Shown here piece by piece: positions 17,462 to 26,755 of a DNA stretch of 64,000 nucleotides; the first letter of the stretch is position 1, and each line of letters begins with the position of its first letter. Both the position numbers and the translations under genes were made by a program. The stretch is from Paracoccaceae bacterium. Its GTDB lineage: Bacteria > Pseudomonadota > Alphaproteobacteria > Rhodobacterales > Rhodobacteraceae. The DNA lies in NCBI GenBank assembly GCA_002402045.2, contig NVUX02000076.1, positions 88,523-152,522 on the forward strand. Reading direction: 5' to 3'. The notes under the pieces were generated by a model that saw nothing but the letters and a program-made list of their open reading frames with translations, ran no database searches and was not told the DNA's origin.

Positions 17462-18892
17462 TTAGTGCAACGTTGTAAATGGGAGCTTGAGGCCAATATT
17501 GGCGGTGAGTGGAGCCATGCCACCACCTTGCATGGTCATAATTTGCCCTGCGCCAAGGGTAACGAGTATGCGCTCAGTCAGCGCGTAGTCAAGATCAAGC
17601 CCATATGCCAGCAGCAGCCCGCCTTTGGTATCGATGCCCGCGCCGCCACCTGCGCCCACAAGAGCCTCGCCAGATAGAGACCAGCGCGGGGCGAGCTTAT
17701 GGCGATATCCAAGTCCGAAAAGACCTATTTGGTAGCCCCCGGCCCCGCCCGCAAGCGCGGTATAGGCTTGGCCAGAAAGATACAGGCTTGGGGTGAGAAA
17801 AAGGTCGATTTTTATATCAATCATCAGGGGCGATCCGGTGTTGGAAACACCGGCTTTACGAAAGTCCGCATTGGGCAATTGCTGGGTAAGGCCGGTGGAA
17901 ATTTGCCATTCAGTGCTTTGGGATTGGCCGCCGCCAAAGGCGAGGCCAATATTAAGCGTTGGAGAAACCACAAGAAAATCGCCGTTGATCGACGTAATGG
18001 CGCTAATACCCAGATCGAAGCCAAGCCTACCGGGCTGCCAGCGGAGCCCAGCCCCAATGCTGGCAATAAGCCCGCCGCCAGTTTCAACCGCGCCTCCCCC
18101 ACCAATGCCAATAGCAGCCTCGGCGTAGGGCCTGAAGGCCCCCTGCCCGAGCAGGAATCGCTGGCCGAGTTGCCAATCGGCATAGCCTTCGGCATCACCG
18201 GCAACAGCACCAACGGCAACAATGAAAGTCTCGCGCTGTTCGCTCTCGGCAAAGATCATCTCTCCACCGATCAAGTGCATCACCTGTAGCGGCTGGCCGT
18301 TTCTCTTGGTGCTGCCGAGCGGGATATAGGGCCGGTAGCGCACGCGCATTTGGGAAAACTCAGTGCGGCCACCAGTGCCGCCGCCGCTTACCAGTGCAAG
18401 GTCTAGCTGGCGGGAGAGCGTAACGCCAAAGCTGGGGCTGGAAATTTCGGAGCCGGAAACCCGTGTCCACGCCACACCTGCCCCGAGGCGCATACGGCCA
18501 AAGGTAACGCCGGCATGCACTTGTGGGCGCAGCATCAGACCGTCACCCGGCACTTGGGCTGCGCCACCGCCGCCGCCGATAAACAGGCTTGCATCCCAGA
18601 AAAACCGCTCGCCGATAGGGGTGGTTTTTCCAAATTCAGCGCCCCCAACAAAAAAACCACCACCCTGCCCGAGCGCAGCAGAATAGATGCTTTCGCCGAA
18701 ATAATAGCCGCGCGGGCTGACCACAAATAGCGACATGCCCGAAAGGCCTTCAATGGCGGATTGGTTATAGCTCAGGCTATCAACCCCCAGCCGAAACACG
18801 AGATTTGGGCGCTCGGCATGAGCGGGCGCGGCAAGGCAAAGCAGCAACAGCGCGGCGCGCAGGTTACTCAAACATATCGTCTTGATCTTCAT
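17462..18892 (-). CDS. Putative outer-membrane beta-barrel protein, function unknown
   Basis: A 476-residue protein with a clear signal peptide (hydrophobic LRAALLLLCLAAPAHA, cleavage after AHA). The mature part is rich in Gly and alternating hydrophobic/polar strands with no cytoplasmic enzyme motif. It ends in an amphipathic strand IGLKLPFTTLH, with an aromatic near the end as in barrel proteins. Pseudo-repeated GLG and GAGL segments suggest two barrel-like halves. I do not recognise a named family. The start overlaps the end of scpB by about 30 bases, so co-transcription is likely. In related genomes tatABC commonly follows scpB; that is not the case here. Confidence 0.75.
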   Translation of the reverse strand: MKIKTICLSNLRAALLLLCLAAPAHAERPNLVFRLGVDSLSYNQSAIEGLSGMSLFVVSPRGYYFGESIYSAALGQGGGFFVGGAEFGKTTPIGERFFWDASLFIGGGGGAAQVPGDGLMLRPQVHAGVTFGRMRLGAGVAWTRVSGSEISSPSFGVTLSRQLDLALVSGGGTGGRTEFSQMRVRYRPYIPLGSTKRNGQPLQVMHLIGGEMIFAESEQRETFIVAVGAVAGDAEGYADWQLGQRFLLGQGAFRPYAEAAIGIGGGGAVETGGGLIASIGAGLRWQPGRLGFDLGISAITSINGDFLVVSPTLNIGLAFGGGQSQSTEWQISTGLTQQLPNADFRKAGVSNTGSPLMIDIKIDLFLTPSLYLSGQAYTALAGGAGGYQIGLFGLGYRHKLAPRWSLSGEALVGAGGGAGIDTKGGLLLAYGLDLDYALTERILVTLGAGQIMTMQGGGMAPLTANIGLKLPFTTLH

Positions 18893-19490
18893 CAATGTCA
18901 GGCTCCAAAGCGGCCTCGGGGGGCGGGCGATTATCTAGCAGCCCGCTGGCGCGCAATTCGCGCACACCGGGGAGGTCACTCGGGGTTTCTAGCCCAAAAT
19001 GGTCAAGAAATACTTGCGTAACGACAAAAGTAACGGGGCGGCCCGGGGTCATTTTACGGCGGCCAAGCTTAACCCAGCTCAGTTCTATCAGCATATCGAG
19101 GGTGCCCCGAGAAACGGAAACACCACGAATTTCCTCGATTTCAGCGCGGGTGGCGGGCTGATGATAGGCGATAATCGCAAGGGTTTCGATAGCGGCACGT
19201 GAAAGTTTACGGTGCTCAATCTGTTCTTTTTGCATCAAAAAACCAAGGTCGGGCGCGGTGCGAAAGGCCCAAGCCTCGCCGATGCGGCGCAAAGCCACAC
19301 CGCGGCCCTCATAGCGCTTACCAAGGTGCACCAGCGCCTCTTTGGCATCACAGCCATGGGGCAAGCGGGAGGTGATTTCGGCCACACTCATCGGCTCGGC
19401 GCTGGCAAAAAACAGAGCTTCAATCATGCGCTCCTGCTCCCCCATCGGCGGGGCTTCAAACAGCGAGTCATTCACCTCATCTTCGATCAT
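18864..19490 (-). CDS. scpB: Segregation and condensation protein ScpB
   Basis: Winged-helix kleisin-associated subunit of the SMC-ScpAB condensin. It has 208 residues. IEALFFASAEPMSVAEI at the start and ALIIAYHQPATRAEIEEIRG-like text (here TLAIIAYHQPATRAEIEEIR) are the family signature, followed by GRPVTFVVT and FGLETPSDLP. The acidic C-terminal tail (DIDEDQDDMFE) overlaps the downstream barrel gene. Its ATG overlaps scpA as ATGA. Confidence 0.95.
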   Translation of the reverse strand: MIEDEVNDSLFEAPPMGEQERMIEALFFASAEPMSVAEITSRLPHGCDAKEALVHLGKRYEGRGVALRRIGEAWAFRTAPDLGFLMQKEQIEHRKLSRAAIETLAIIAYHQPATRAEIEEIRGVSVSRGTLDMLIELSWVKLGRRKMTPGRPVTFVVTQVFLDHFGLETPSDLPGVRELRASGLLDNRPPPEAALEPDIDEDQDDMFE

Positions 19491-20272
19491 AGGGGAGCCC
19501 TTTGGCGCAGTTGAATCGGTGCAAAACTATCATATTGTCGAATTTCGATGCGGCCTTCTTTGACCAGCTCAAGCACGGCGGCAAAGGTGGAAGCTGTAGC
19601 AGAGCGGCGCTTTTTAGGGTCATGCCGCCAGCTTTCCGGCAGAAATTGCGAAAGCTCGCCCCACTCCATCGCGGTGCCAATCAAGCGCTTCATCCGCTCC
19701 AGCGCCTGCTCCATAGTAAACACGGCCTCACGCTTATAGTGCAGCGGCTCAAAATCATCTTTGGTTTTTATGCGGGCATAGGCCTGCATCAGGTCCAGCA
19801 AATTGGCATCATACCGCACGGTGCGTTTGCGGCTGTAAATCTCGGTTTGGCCACGGGCGAAAAAATCCCGGCCCAGCAGGTCGCGCGCCATCAGGCGGGC
19901 AGCGGCTTTGCGCATAGCCTCCAAACGTTCAAGCTGAAAGGCGAGGTGCGCGGCCATTTCTTCACCACTCGGGCCTTCGTCTTTGGGGTCTGGCGGTAAA
20001 AGCAGCCGCGATTTCAGAAAAGCCAGCCATGCGGCCATAACAAGATAATCAGCCGCCAACTCAATGCGCAGCCGCTTGGCCTCTTCCACAAAAATCAGAT
20101 ATTGCTCGGCCAAAGCCAAAATAGACACCTGCCGAAGGTCAACCTTTTGGGTGCGGGAAAGCATGAGCAGCACATCGAGCGGGCCTTCAAAGCCCTCAAC
20201 ATCCACCACCAGCGCCTCAGCGGCAAGGCGGGCATTTACATCGTTGGTTTCTTGCATGAAATCGTCGGCCAT
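19487..20272 (-). CDS. scpA: Segregation and condensation protein ScpA
   Basis: Kleisin subunit linking SMC heads, 261 residues. The N-terminal VEGFEGPLDVLLMLSRTQKVDL is diagnostic, and KSRLLLPP and the C-terminal winged helix (ATASTFAAVLELVKEGRIE, in part) are present. The start at 20272 is chosen because GAGG lies 8 bases upstream; a longer frame runs to 20329 but overlaps the SPOR gene. Only 2 bases separate it from the SPOR stop, leaving no room for the nagZ gene often found between them in relatives. Confidence 0.95.
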   Translation of the reverse strand: MADDFMQETNDVNARLAAEALVVDVEGFEGPLDVLLMLSRTQKVDLRQVSILALAEQYLIFVEEAKRLRIELAADYLVMAAWLAFLKSRLLLPPDPKDEGPSGEEMAAHLAFQLERLEAMRKAAARLMARDLLGRDFFARGQTEIYSRKRTVRYDANLLDLMQAYARIKTKDDFEPLHYKREAVFTMEQALERMKRLIGTAMEWGELSQFLPESWRHDPKKRRSATASTFAAVLELVKEGRIEIRQYDSFAPIQLRQRAPL

Positions 20273-20274
20273 GC

Positions 20275-21243
20275 TCACCTCGCGGTTACGGCGATGCATT
20301 GCACCGAGCGGGCCAGAAGGGCAGAACACATATCGGCCGCCTCTTCCATGTTGGTAAAGCCCCGCGCCCGAAGGCGGTAAAAAACCCGCCCGCCAGCCTC
20401 GCGACGCTCCACAAAACGCACCAAACGGCCCATCAGGTCTTGGTTATCTTCCAGCAGCACATCGTAATCACGGTTGGCGCTTGCTTCGTCATCATACGCG
20501 CCGAGTTGGATCATCTTTTCGCCCACAAAACTAGCGGCAGGGAGCGGCGCACTGGGGGCCGCTTCTGGTGCGGTTGCAGGCGCAGGCGCCACGCCTGTGG
20601 TGGCCTCCAAAATCGCGTTGGCGATAGCTTCGCTCAAAATATCTGCATTTTCAGATAGCGGAGCCGCCTGTACGCGGCGTTCTGGCCGGGCCATTTCCGG
20701 GTCTGCTCCGGGGAGTGAGGGCGGCAGTTGCGAAGGCTGGGCGGTTTCGGCTGTCCCTTCGAGCGTGGAATTTCCCAGAGGTTCAACCGGCACCAATATG
20801 AGCGGCGTTGGGGTGGTTTCCACGGGGGGAGTAACATCTTCGGCCACAACACGCTGAGGCGGTGGCGCAAGGGTGGTTTCTGGCTCAACGGGGGCGGTGG
20901 TATCACTACCCAAAACCTCGTTCACTTGCAGGCCTTGGTTATCCACTTCTGGGCCACCGCTATTTTCGGGCAGCTCGCGCGCTTCACCAGCCATCGCCTG
21001 AATTACCGGCACTTCGGTGGCATCTCGGCGGCCAAGCTCAAAAACCCAATAAACCACAGCGACAACCAATGCCAAAGACAGCGCAGCCCCAACCCATTGC
21101 ATATAGTTATTTGTCTTCGCCGTGGGCTCTTCTATGTTTCTGGAATGCGCACGCCTTTCCAAGGGCCGGTCTTCTTCAGACCCGCGTTCGCCATACTCTT
21201 CCCACAGCTTCTTTTTTAAGGTCTCGCTTAACTTGTCACGCAT
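20275..21243 (-). CDS. SPOR-domain protein, membrane anchored
   Basis: A 322-residue bitopic envelope protein. A charged cytoplasmic segment precedes one transmembrane helix (about residues 48-68, WVGAALSLALVVAVVYWVF). A long Pro/Glu/Thr-rich periplasmic linker follows, and a C-terminal SPOR domain (from about 240) with MIQLGAYDDEASANRDYDVL and YRLRARGFTNMEEAADMC. SPOR domains bind denuded septal glycan, so a division or wall-remodelling role is expected. The ATG at 21243 is preferred to an upstream TTG. Confidence 0.88.
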   Translation of the reverse strand: MRDKLSETLKKKLWEEYGERGSEEDRPLERRAHSRNIEEPTAKTNNYMQWVGAALSLALVVAVVYWVFELGRRDATEVPVIQAMAGEARELPENSGGPEVDNQGLQVNEVLGSDTTAPVEPETTLAPPPQRVVAEDVTPPVETTPTPLILVPVEPLGNSTLEGTAETAQPSQLPPSLPGADPEMARPERRVQAAPLSENADILSEAIANAILEATTGVAPAPATAPEAAPSAPLPAASFVGEKMIQLGAYDDEASANRDYDVLLEDNQDLMGRLVRFVERREAGGRVFYRLRARGFTNMEEAADMCSALLARSVQCIAVTAR

Positions 21244-21325
21244 TGGTTTGCTGCCTCTCAAGACACACTATAAATAGTGTGCGCCTCTGCTCCAACCCCT
21301 AAATCTGCTCTAACAGCCCGCACGC

Positions 21326-23059
21326 TTAGCGCATCTCGTTTTTCGGGGTTACACCCAAGATACCAAGGCCAGCGGAAATAACAACCGCCACCGAGCGGAT
21401 CATTGCCAAGCGGGCTTGGCTAAGCGCGGGCTGGTCTGCCAGAAGGAAACGCAGGCTGCCATCCACCTTACCCAAATGCTGAAGCGCATGAAATTCAGAC
21501 GCCAATTCAAACAGATAGAAGGCAATCCGGTGCGGCTCATGGTGGGTCGCGGCCAGCTCGGACAAGCGTGGCCACTCGGCCAATTTTTTGAGCAGGGTCA
21601 TTTCCGCAGGGGCTGTCAGCAAGCTAAAATCAGCGCCCTGAAGCGACGAATCGCTTGGGCTACCGCCTTTGGTCAGCACCGAATACACCCGCGCATAGGC
21701 GTATTGCACATAAAATACCGGGTTATCCTTGCTTTGCTCCAGCGCTTTAGCGAAGTCAAAATCCAGCGGCGCGTCATTTTTGCGGGTGAGCATGACGAAT
21801 CGGGTTACATCGGCCCCGACCTGCTCCACCACATCCCGCATCAACACAAAGGTGCCCGCGCGCTTTGACATTTTAAACGGCTCGCCATCCTTAAACAGCC
21901 GCACCAGCTGGCAGAGTTTGATATCTAGCGGCACCTTGCCATCAGAAAGCGCAAAAACCACAGCTTTCAGGCGCTTTACATAGCCGCCGTGATCGGCGCC
22001 AAACACATTGATCAGCTCATCATACCCACGCAAAATTTTATCATGGTGATACGCGATATCAGGGGCAAAATAGGTCCAGCTTCCGTCTGATTTCCGCACG
22101 GGGCGGTCAGCGTCATCGCCAAATTCGGTAGACTTGAACAGCGTTTGCTCGCGCGCCTCCCAATCATCCGGCAGCTTGCCTTTGGGCGGGTCAAGTTTGC
22201 CCTGATAAATCAACCCTTTATCATCAAGCGCCTTCAGGCAGGCTTCAATTTTGCCCGTGCCGTAAAGTGACTTTTCCGAGAAGAATTTGTCAAACTTCAC
22301 ACCGATCAGCGCGAGGTCAGCGCGGATGATTTTCATCATCTCATCGGTGCCATAGTTCCGGATGTCCTCAAGCCAAACGCTCTCGGGCTGGTCAACATAA
22401 CGGTCACCAACCTTGTCTTTTAGCGCCTGTCCAATCGGGATAAGATAATCGCCCGGATAAACCCCCTCAGGAAAAGAAACCGCCTGCCCGTGGGCCTCAA
22501 GATACCGCAGGTAAATCGAGCGCGCCAAGGCGTCAATTTGGCTGCCACCATCATTGATCACATATTCGCGGGTGACATCAAAGCCGGAAAAATCCAACAA
22601 GCTAGCCAGCGCATCACCGAAAACCGCGCCGCGCGTGTGGCCCACATGCAAAGGGCCGGTAGGGTTGGTAGACACAAACTCCACGTTCACCTTGCGCCCA
22701 GCGCCAATATTTGAGCGACCAAAATTTTTGCCCTTGGCGAGAATCTCCCCAACAAGCCCCTGAAACACCGCCGGATCAATCCTTAGGTTTAAAAATCCCG
22801 GCCCAGCCACATCAGCGCTCACCACACGGGTATCTTCGGCCAACAGCACCGCAAGCGCCTCAGCAATATCGCGCGGCTTCATCTTTGCAGGCTTCGCCAA
22901 AACCATCGCCGCATTCGTCGCCAAATCCCCGTGCAGTGCATCGCGCGGCGGCTCAACAGTTACATTGGCAAAGCTCAGGCCTTCAGGCAAAGTGCCAGCG
23001 ACCACCAGCGCCTCCAGCTTCTCGATCACAACGGTTTTTATCTCGGCAAACAGGTTCAT
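21326..23059 (-). CDS. argS: Arginyl-tRNA synthetase
   Basis: Class I synthetase of 577 residues charging tRNA-Arg. The HIGH motif appears as TNPTGPLHVGHTRGAVFGDA, and the KMSKS loop as FKMSKRAGTFVLMRDV. The N-terminal tRNA-binding domain starts MNLFAEIKTVVIEKLEAL, which sets the start at 23059. The C-terminal anticodon-binding region includes NPVFYVQYAYARVYSVL. It lies between dgt and the SPOR gene, the usual order. Confidence 0.96.
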   Translation of the reverse strand: MNLFAEIKTVVIEKLEALVVAGTLPEGLSFANVTVEPPRDALHGDLATNAAMVLAKPAKMKPRDIAEALAVLLAEDTRVVSADVAGPGFLNLRIDPAVFQGLVGEILAKGKNFGRSNIGAGRKVNVEFVSTNPTGPLHVGHTRGAVFGDALASLLDFSGFDVTREYVINDGGSQIDALARSIYLRYLEAHGQAVSFPEGVYPGDYLIPIGQALKDKVGDRYVDQPESVWLEDIRNYGTDEMMKIIRADLALIGVKFDKFFSEKSLYGTGKIEACLKALDDKGLIYQGKLDPPKGKLPDDWEAREQTLFKSTEFGDDADRPVRKSDGSWTYFAPDIAYHHDKILRGYDELINVFGADHGGYVKRLKAVVFALSDGKVPLDIKLCQLVRLFKDGEPFKMSKRAGTFVLMRDVVEQVGADVTRFVMLTRKNDAPLDFDFAKALEQSKDNPVFYVQYAYARVYSVLTKGGSPSDSSLQGADFSLLTAPAEMTLLKKLAEWPRLSELAATHHEPHRIAFYLFELASEFHALQHLGKVDGSLRFLLADQPALSQARLAMIRSVAVVISAGLGILGVTPKNEMR

Positions 23060-23199
23060 TTCATCAATTCCACATCTGGTTCGGCGCGCAATACCATATG
23101 GCATTGCCAAGGGCCAGCGCGCAAGGCCGCAAAAAGCACCAATGTATCAGCGCGGCGTGAGTGTAGCCTCGCCAAGCAGGGCAGCCTCGCCACGCCGCA

Positions 23200-24315
23200 T
23201 TAGAACTTTTTATGCAATTGTAGCGCATAGCGGTCGGTCATGCCCGCAATATAATCCGATATTTTGCGCGCCTGCGCCAGCTCGCCCTCAGCGCGCCAAT
23301 CATCAGGCAGCCGCGCCGGATCCGCCATAAAGGCGGCAAACAATTCCCGCACCACTTGCGCCGTTTCCACCCTCATAACTTTTACGGTTTCATGCCGATA
23401 CATGTGATCAAACAGGAACGCCCTGATTTCATTCAGCTTTTCCCAAAGCCCGACTGAAAACTGCACCACAGGCCGCCCGAGCATCCGGATATCTTGCGCG
23501 GTGTCAGCGCCCGAAGCCGCCAGCCTAGCCTTGCTTTCCACCAACACGTCCTCGACCATCACACCAAACACCCGCCGCAAGGCCTCGTGCCGCCGCCGGC
23601 CAGCGGCGAGCCCAGGATACTTGGCATCCACCTCCGCAAAACAACGGCCAACAATGGGCAGGTGCAAAATGTCTTCGGCGCTAAAAAGTCCAGCGCGTAG
23701 GCCGTCATCAAGGTCGTGGTTATTGTAGGCAATATCATCCGCCAGCGCAGCCACCTGCGCCTCAGCACTGGCAAAAGTGCCAAGCTCAAGGTCAAACGCC
23801 GCATTTGCCTCCGACAGCGCATAGGGGATATCCCCGACAACGGGGCCGTTATGCTTGGCAAGGCCTTCCAGTGTTTCCCACGTCAAATTCAAGCCATCAA
23901 ATTCAGCGTAATGCTGTTCCAAATTAGTCACAATCCGGATCGCCTGCGCATTATGGTCAAAGCCCCCAAAAGGCTGCATACATTCATCAAGCGCATCTTC
24001 GCCGGTATGGCCAAAGGGCGTGTGCCCAAGGTCATGCGCCAGCGCCACGGCCTCCGTTAGCTCTTCGTTTAGCCCCAGCGTGCGCGCAATGGTGCGCGCC
24101 ACCTGCGCCACCTCTATCGAGTGCGTAAGCCGTGTGCGAAAATGATCGCCCTCATGCTCCACAAACACCTGCGTTTTATGCTTGAGTCGCCGAAAAGCGG
24201 TGGAATGAATAATCCGGTCACGGTCTCGCTGAAAGCAAGACCGATGGGCGCTATGGCCCTCGTCGAGTTGCCGCCCACGGCTTTCCGAGGGCTTCGAGGC
24301 GTATTTCGCCAACAT
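23200..24315 (-). CDS. dgt: Deoxyguanosinetriphosphate triphosphohydrolase-like protein
   Basis: HD-domain dNTP triphosphohydrolase, 371 residues. The segment DRDRIIHSTAFRRLKHKTQV and the metal-binding His-Asp of LAHDLGHTPFGHTGE identify the Dgt family. RLTHSIEVAQVARTIAR supplies a further metal ligand, and the later DDIAYNNHDLDDG completes the set. It hydrolyses dNTPs to nucleoside and triphosphate. It begins an argS-SPOR-scpAB direction block and is divergent from erpA. Confidence 0.94.
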   Translation of the reverse strand: MLAKYASKPSESRGRQLDEGHSAHRSCFQRDRDRIIHSTAFRRLKHKTQVFVEHEGDHFRTRLTHSIEVAQVARTIARTLGLNEELTEAVALAHDLGHTPFGHTGEDALDECMQPFGGFDHNAQAIRIVTNLEQHYAEFDGLNLTWETLEGLAKHNGPVVGDIPYALSEANAAFDLELGTFASAEAQVAALADDIAYNNHDLDDGLRAGLFSAEDILHLPIVGRCFAEVDAKYPGLAAGRRRHEALRRVFGVMVEDVLVESKARLAASGADTAQDIRMLGRPVVQFSVGLWEKLNEIRAFLFDHMYRHETVKVMRVETAQVVRELFAAFMADPARLPDDWRAEGELAQARKISDYIAGMTDRYALQLHKKF

Positions 24316-24395
24316 GTGTTAATACTCCGCACTTGTAACAGGTCTGCTACCCGCTTACATTGCTGGTGTTACAGCAGTTTAAACAGGTTGAACAG

Positions 24396-24728
24396 ATGCA
24401 GCTCACGATCCCACCTAAAGTGACCCCGCGCGCCTTTGAGCGCTTGGCCGAAATTAATGACGGTGCCGAGGCCCCGCAGGCCCTGCGCATTGCGGTAGAG
24501 GGTGGCGGTTGCTCGGGCTTTCAGTATGAAATTGAACTTGGCGCACCACGCGAAGACGACCTTGTGCTAGAAGGCAGCGGCCAAAAAGTGGTGATAGACC
24601 CTATTTCGCTGCCATTCCTCGCTGATGCCACCATTGATTTCAGCGCCGAGCTGATCGGCGCGCGTTTCGTGATCGAAAACCCCAACGCCACCTCAAGCTG
24701 TGGCTGCGGTACCAGCTTTTCAATGTAG
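24396..24728 (+). CDS. erpA: Iron-sulfur cluster insertion protein ErpA (A-type carrier)
   Basis: A 110-residue A-type carrier with the three conserved cysteines: GGGCSGFQYEIEL and SSCGCGTSFSM. The sequence ENPNATSSCGCGTSF is closer to ErpA than to IscA. The start MQLTIPPKVTPRAFERL at 24396 is preferred over the open frame from 24360 because it matches family N-termini. Divergence from dgt is a common arrangement in Rhodobacterales. Confidence 0.9.
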   Translation: MQLTIPPKVTPRAFERLAEINDGAEAPQALRIAVEGGGCSGFQYEIELGAPREDDLVLEGSGQKVVIDPISLPFLADATIDFSAELIGARFVIENPNATSSCGCGTSFSM

Positions 24729-24730
24729 GC

Positions 24731-25798
24731 TCAACCACCCTGCCCGGCATTAAACAAAACTTTCAAGTTGCTCAGGGCCGTCTCGTTACCCTGCGCGGCA
24801 GCAAGCTGGTAATAGTCAATTGCCGTATCAATATTTTTCAGCACGCCCAGCCCATTTTCATACATGTAGCCAAGATTGGTCTGGCCGTTGGCATTGCCGT
24901 TTTCGGCGGCCAGCATAAACCACCTAAGCGCCTCGGCGTAGTTTTCCAAAACCCCGTTTCCATCAAGATACATTAGCCCAATATTAGATTGCGCCAAAGC
25001 AAACCCCTGCTCGGCGGACGCAAGATAAAGCCGCGCGGCTTCAGCCGGGTTTGCCTCAACCCCGCCGCGCCCGACCTCATAAAAATACCCAAGGTTATTC
25101 TGCCCCTGCCGGTTGCCTTGCGCGGCAGCCTGCTGGTCCCAATAAAGCGCTTGCGTATAATCTATTGGCACCCCAATTCCGCGCTCATACATGTAGCCCA
25201 GCTCAGCTTGAGCCTGCGCATTGCCCTGATCAGCCGCCAGCCTAAAATACCGCACCGCTTCTTCAAGGTTTTGCGAAACGTCATCCTCATAGGCCAGCAA
25301 ATACCCGAGGTTATATTGCGACAAAGCATAGCCCGCATCGGCAGCCTCGCGGTAAAGCCGCTGCGCCTCATTTACGTTTCGGAGTGTCCCGCGCCCTTTC
25401 TCATAATACAACGCCAGATTATTTTGGCTCACAACCGAACCACTTGCCGCGCCTCTTTGGTACCAAGCAAACGCCTGAGCATCATCCTGTGGCACGCCGT
25501 AGCCATTTTCATACATATAGCCAATATTTGTTTGGCTATATGTATCCCCAAGCTCGGCGGCCCTACGATACCAATCCGCGGCCAAAGCATGGTTTTGCGC
25601 AATTTTTTCCCCGTCATAATACGCATCCGCGAGGTAAGACATTGCCTCAATATTACCTGATTTAGACGCTTGCTGAAGCTGGGCAAAACTATAGTCGGCG
25701 GCGGCCGTTTGCGCGCCTGATGGCCCCGGGGCCATCAGCGCCGCCAAAACAATAAAAGCCGCCGCCACCGCCCGTTTGAGCTTAGCTATCGCCATCAT
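24731..25798 (-). CDS. Sel1-repeat protein, exported
   Basis: A 355-residue protein with a signal peptide (MMAIAKLKRAVAAAFIV and onward to SGAQ) followed by eight consecutive Sel1-like repeats of about 36 residues. Each has the pattern AQxxLGxMYExGxGVxxxxxxAxxWYxxAAxxG. Such solenoids scaffold protein-protein contacts in the periplasm. The start at 25798 has GGAGG six bases upstream. Two bases separate its stop from the convergent erpA stop. The partner is unknown. Confidence 0.9.
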   Translation of the reverse strand: MMAIAKLKRAVAAAFIVLAALMAPGPSGAQTAAADYSFAQLQQASKSGNIEAMSYLADAYYDGEKIAQNHALAADWYRRAAELGDTYSQTNIGYMYENGYGVPQDDAQAFAWYQRGAASGSVVSQNNLALYYEKGRGTLRNVNEAQRLYREAADAGYALSQYNLGYLLAYEDDVSQNLEEAVRYFRLAADQGNAQAQAELGYMYERGIGVPIDYTQALYWDQQAAAQGNRQGQNNLGYFYEVGRGGVEANPAEAARLYLASAEQGFALAQSNIGLMYLDGNGVLENYAEALRWFMLAAENGNANGQTNLGYMYENGLGVLKNIDTAIDYYQLAAAQGNETALSNLKVLFNAGQGG

Positions 25799-25865
25799 TA
25801 CCCACCTCCGTTTGCGGAATACTGCCATATTTCAGGCAAAACTCAAAGGTTTCGTAAGGAAGGCA

Positions 25866-26696
25866 CTATTTGTCAGCTGAAAATTCGGCGGGATCACGGC
25901 GGAGATATCCAAAATGGGCGGCCACATCCCAGTCAGCATATGTGTTGATCAGGGCCGCCGTTTGGGGAGAAATCTCCTGCTCCCAAGCTTTGGCTTTATA
26001 ATAGTGCATGCGTGCGTCCCGCGCTATACCCTGCTTTTTAGTCGGCTCCGCCGCCTCTTCCAGCCCTTTTGCGGAAATTCCAAAGCCCGTAAGGGCCGCG
26101 CCCAAAGCCTCTACCGGATTAAGCACAAACTCTTCAAAACAAAGCACCGAGGACGGCACGGGGGCCGCCGCCGCAAACGCGTGATAGGCGCGGAGTTTAG
26201 CGTTCCATAGCTCCATCGGAGACATCAGGATCGGTGCTATATTCTCGCGCCGCACCGTAAGCCACGGCTGCTCCAAAAACGCTTCTAGGCTATCAGGCAG
26301 GGGCGCGCGGGCGTGGTATGGGTTGCGATAAAGCGCCGCGATCCAGCTATAAGGGTCTCGCACCAAAAAAAGAACCGAAGCCTTTTTGGCGGCATAACTT
26401 TCATCCACAATGGGCGCGGCGTGCTTCCACGCGCTATGCCCGCCTAAGCGGCTACGGCGGATATCGTCCAGCGCATCACTAAAAAGCTCGTGGTGAAAGC
26501 CTTCCAGCTTTTCGTTAATGCGGTTTTCAAGCGCGTCTAGGTCGTGTTTTTTATAGCCCGGCGCACCGGGAGAGACACCCTTTTGCGCCCGCAGCATGCG
26601 CACAACAGCGCGGGTGCCGGTATTGCGCTCACCAAAAATCTTGACTTTACGGTCACGTAATCTGGCAAGCTGTCTGGAGATTTTACCTAGCGCCAT
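25866..26696 (-). CDS. Sulfotransferase-like P-loop protein
   Basis: A 276-residue cytosolic protein. KIFGERNTGTRAVVRML near the N-terminus resembles the PAPS 5'-phosphosulfate loop. LFLVRDPYSWIAALYRNPYH resembles the 3'-phosphate motif of sulfotransferases (RxP followed by a Ser-containing helix). FEEFVLNP fits the later part of the fold. The acceptor is not predictable. The start at 26696 has AGGAG six bases upstream. It is divergent from xth with 59 bases between. The family call is by motif only. Confidence 0.65.
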   Translation of the reverse strand: MALGKISRQLARLRDRKVKIFGERNTGTRAVVRMLRAQKGVSPGAPGYKKHDLDALENRINEKLEGFHHELFSDALDDIRRSRLGGHSAWKHAAPIVDESYAAKKASVLFLVRDPYSWIAALYRNPYHARAPLPDSLEAFLEQPWLTVRRENIAPILMSPMELWNAKLRAYHAFAAAAPVPSSVLCFEEFVLNPVEALGAALTGFGISAKGLEEAAEPTKKQGIARDARMHYYKAKAWEQEISPQTAALINTYADWDVAAHFGYLRRDPAEFSADK

Positions 26697-26755
26697 CGGC
26701 TCCTTGCCTATTTCTGCGCGGCCCCATAGCATGAGCCGAAAAACCGGAGCCCAGC

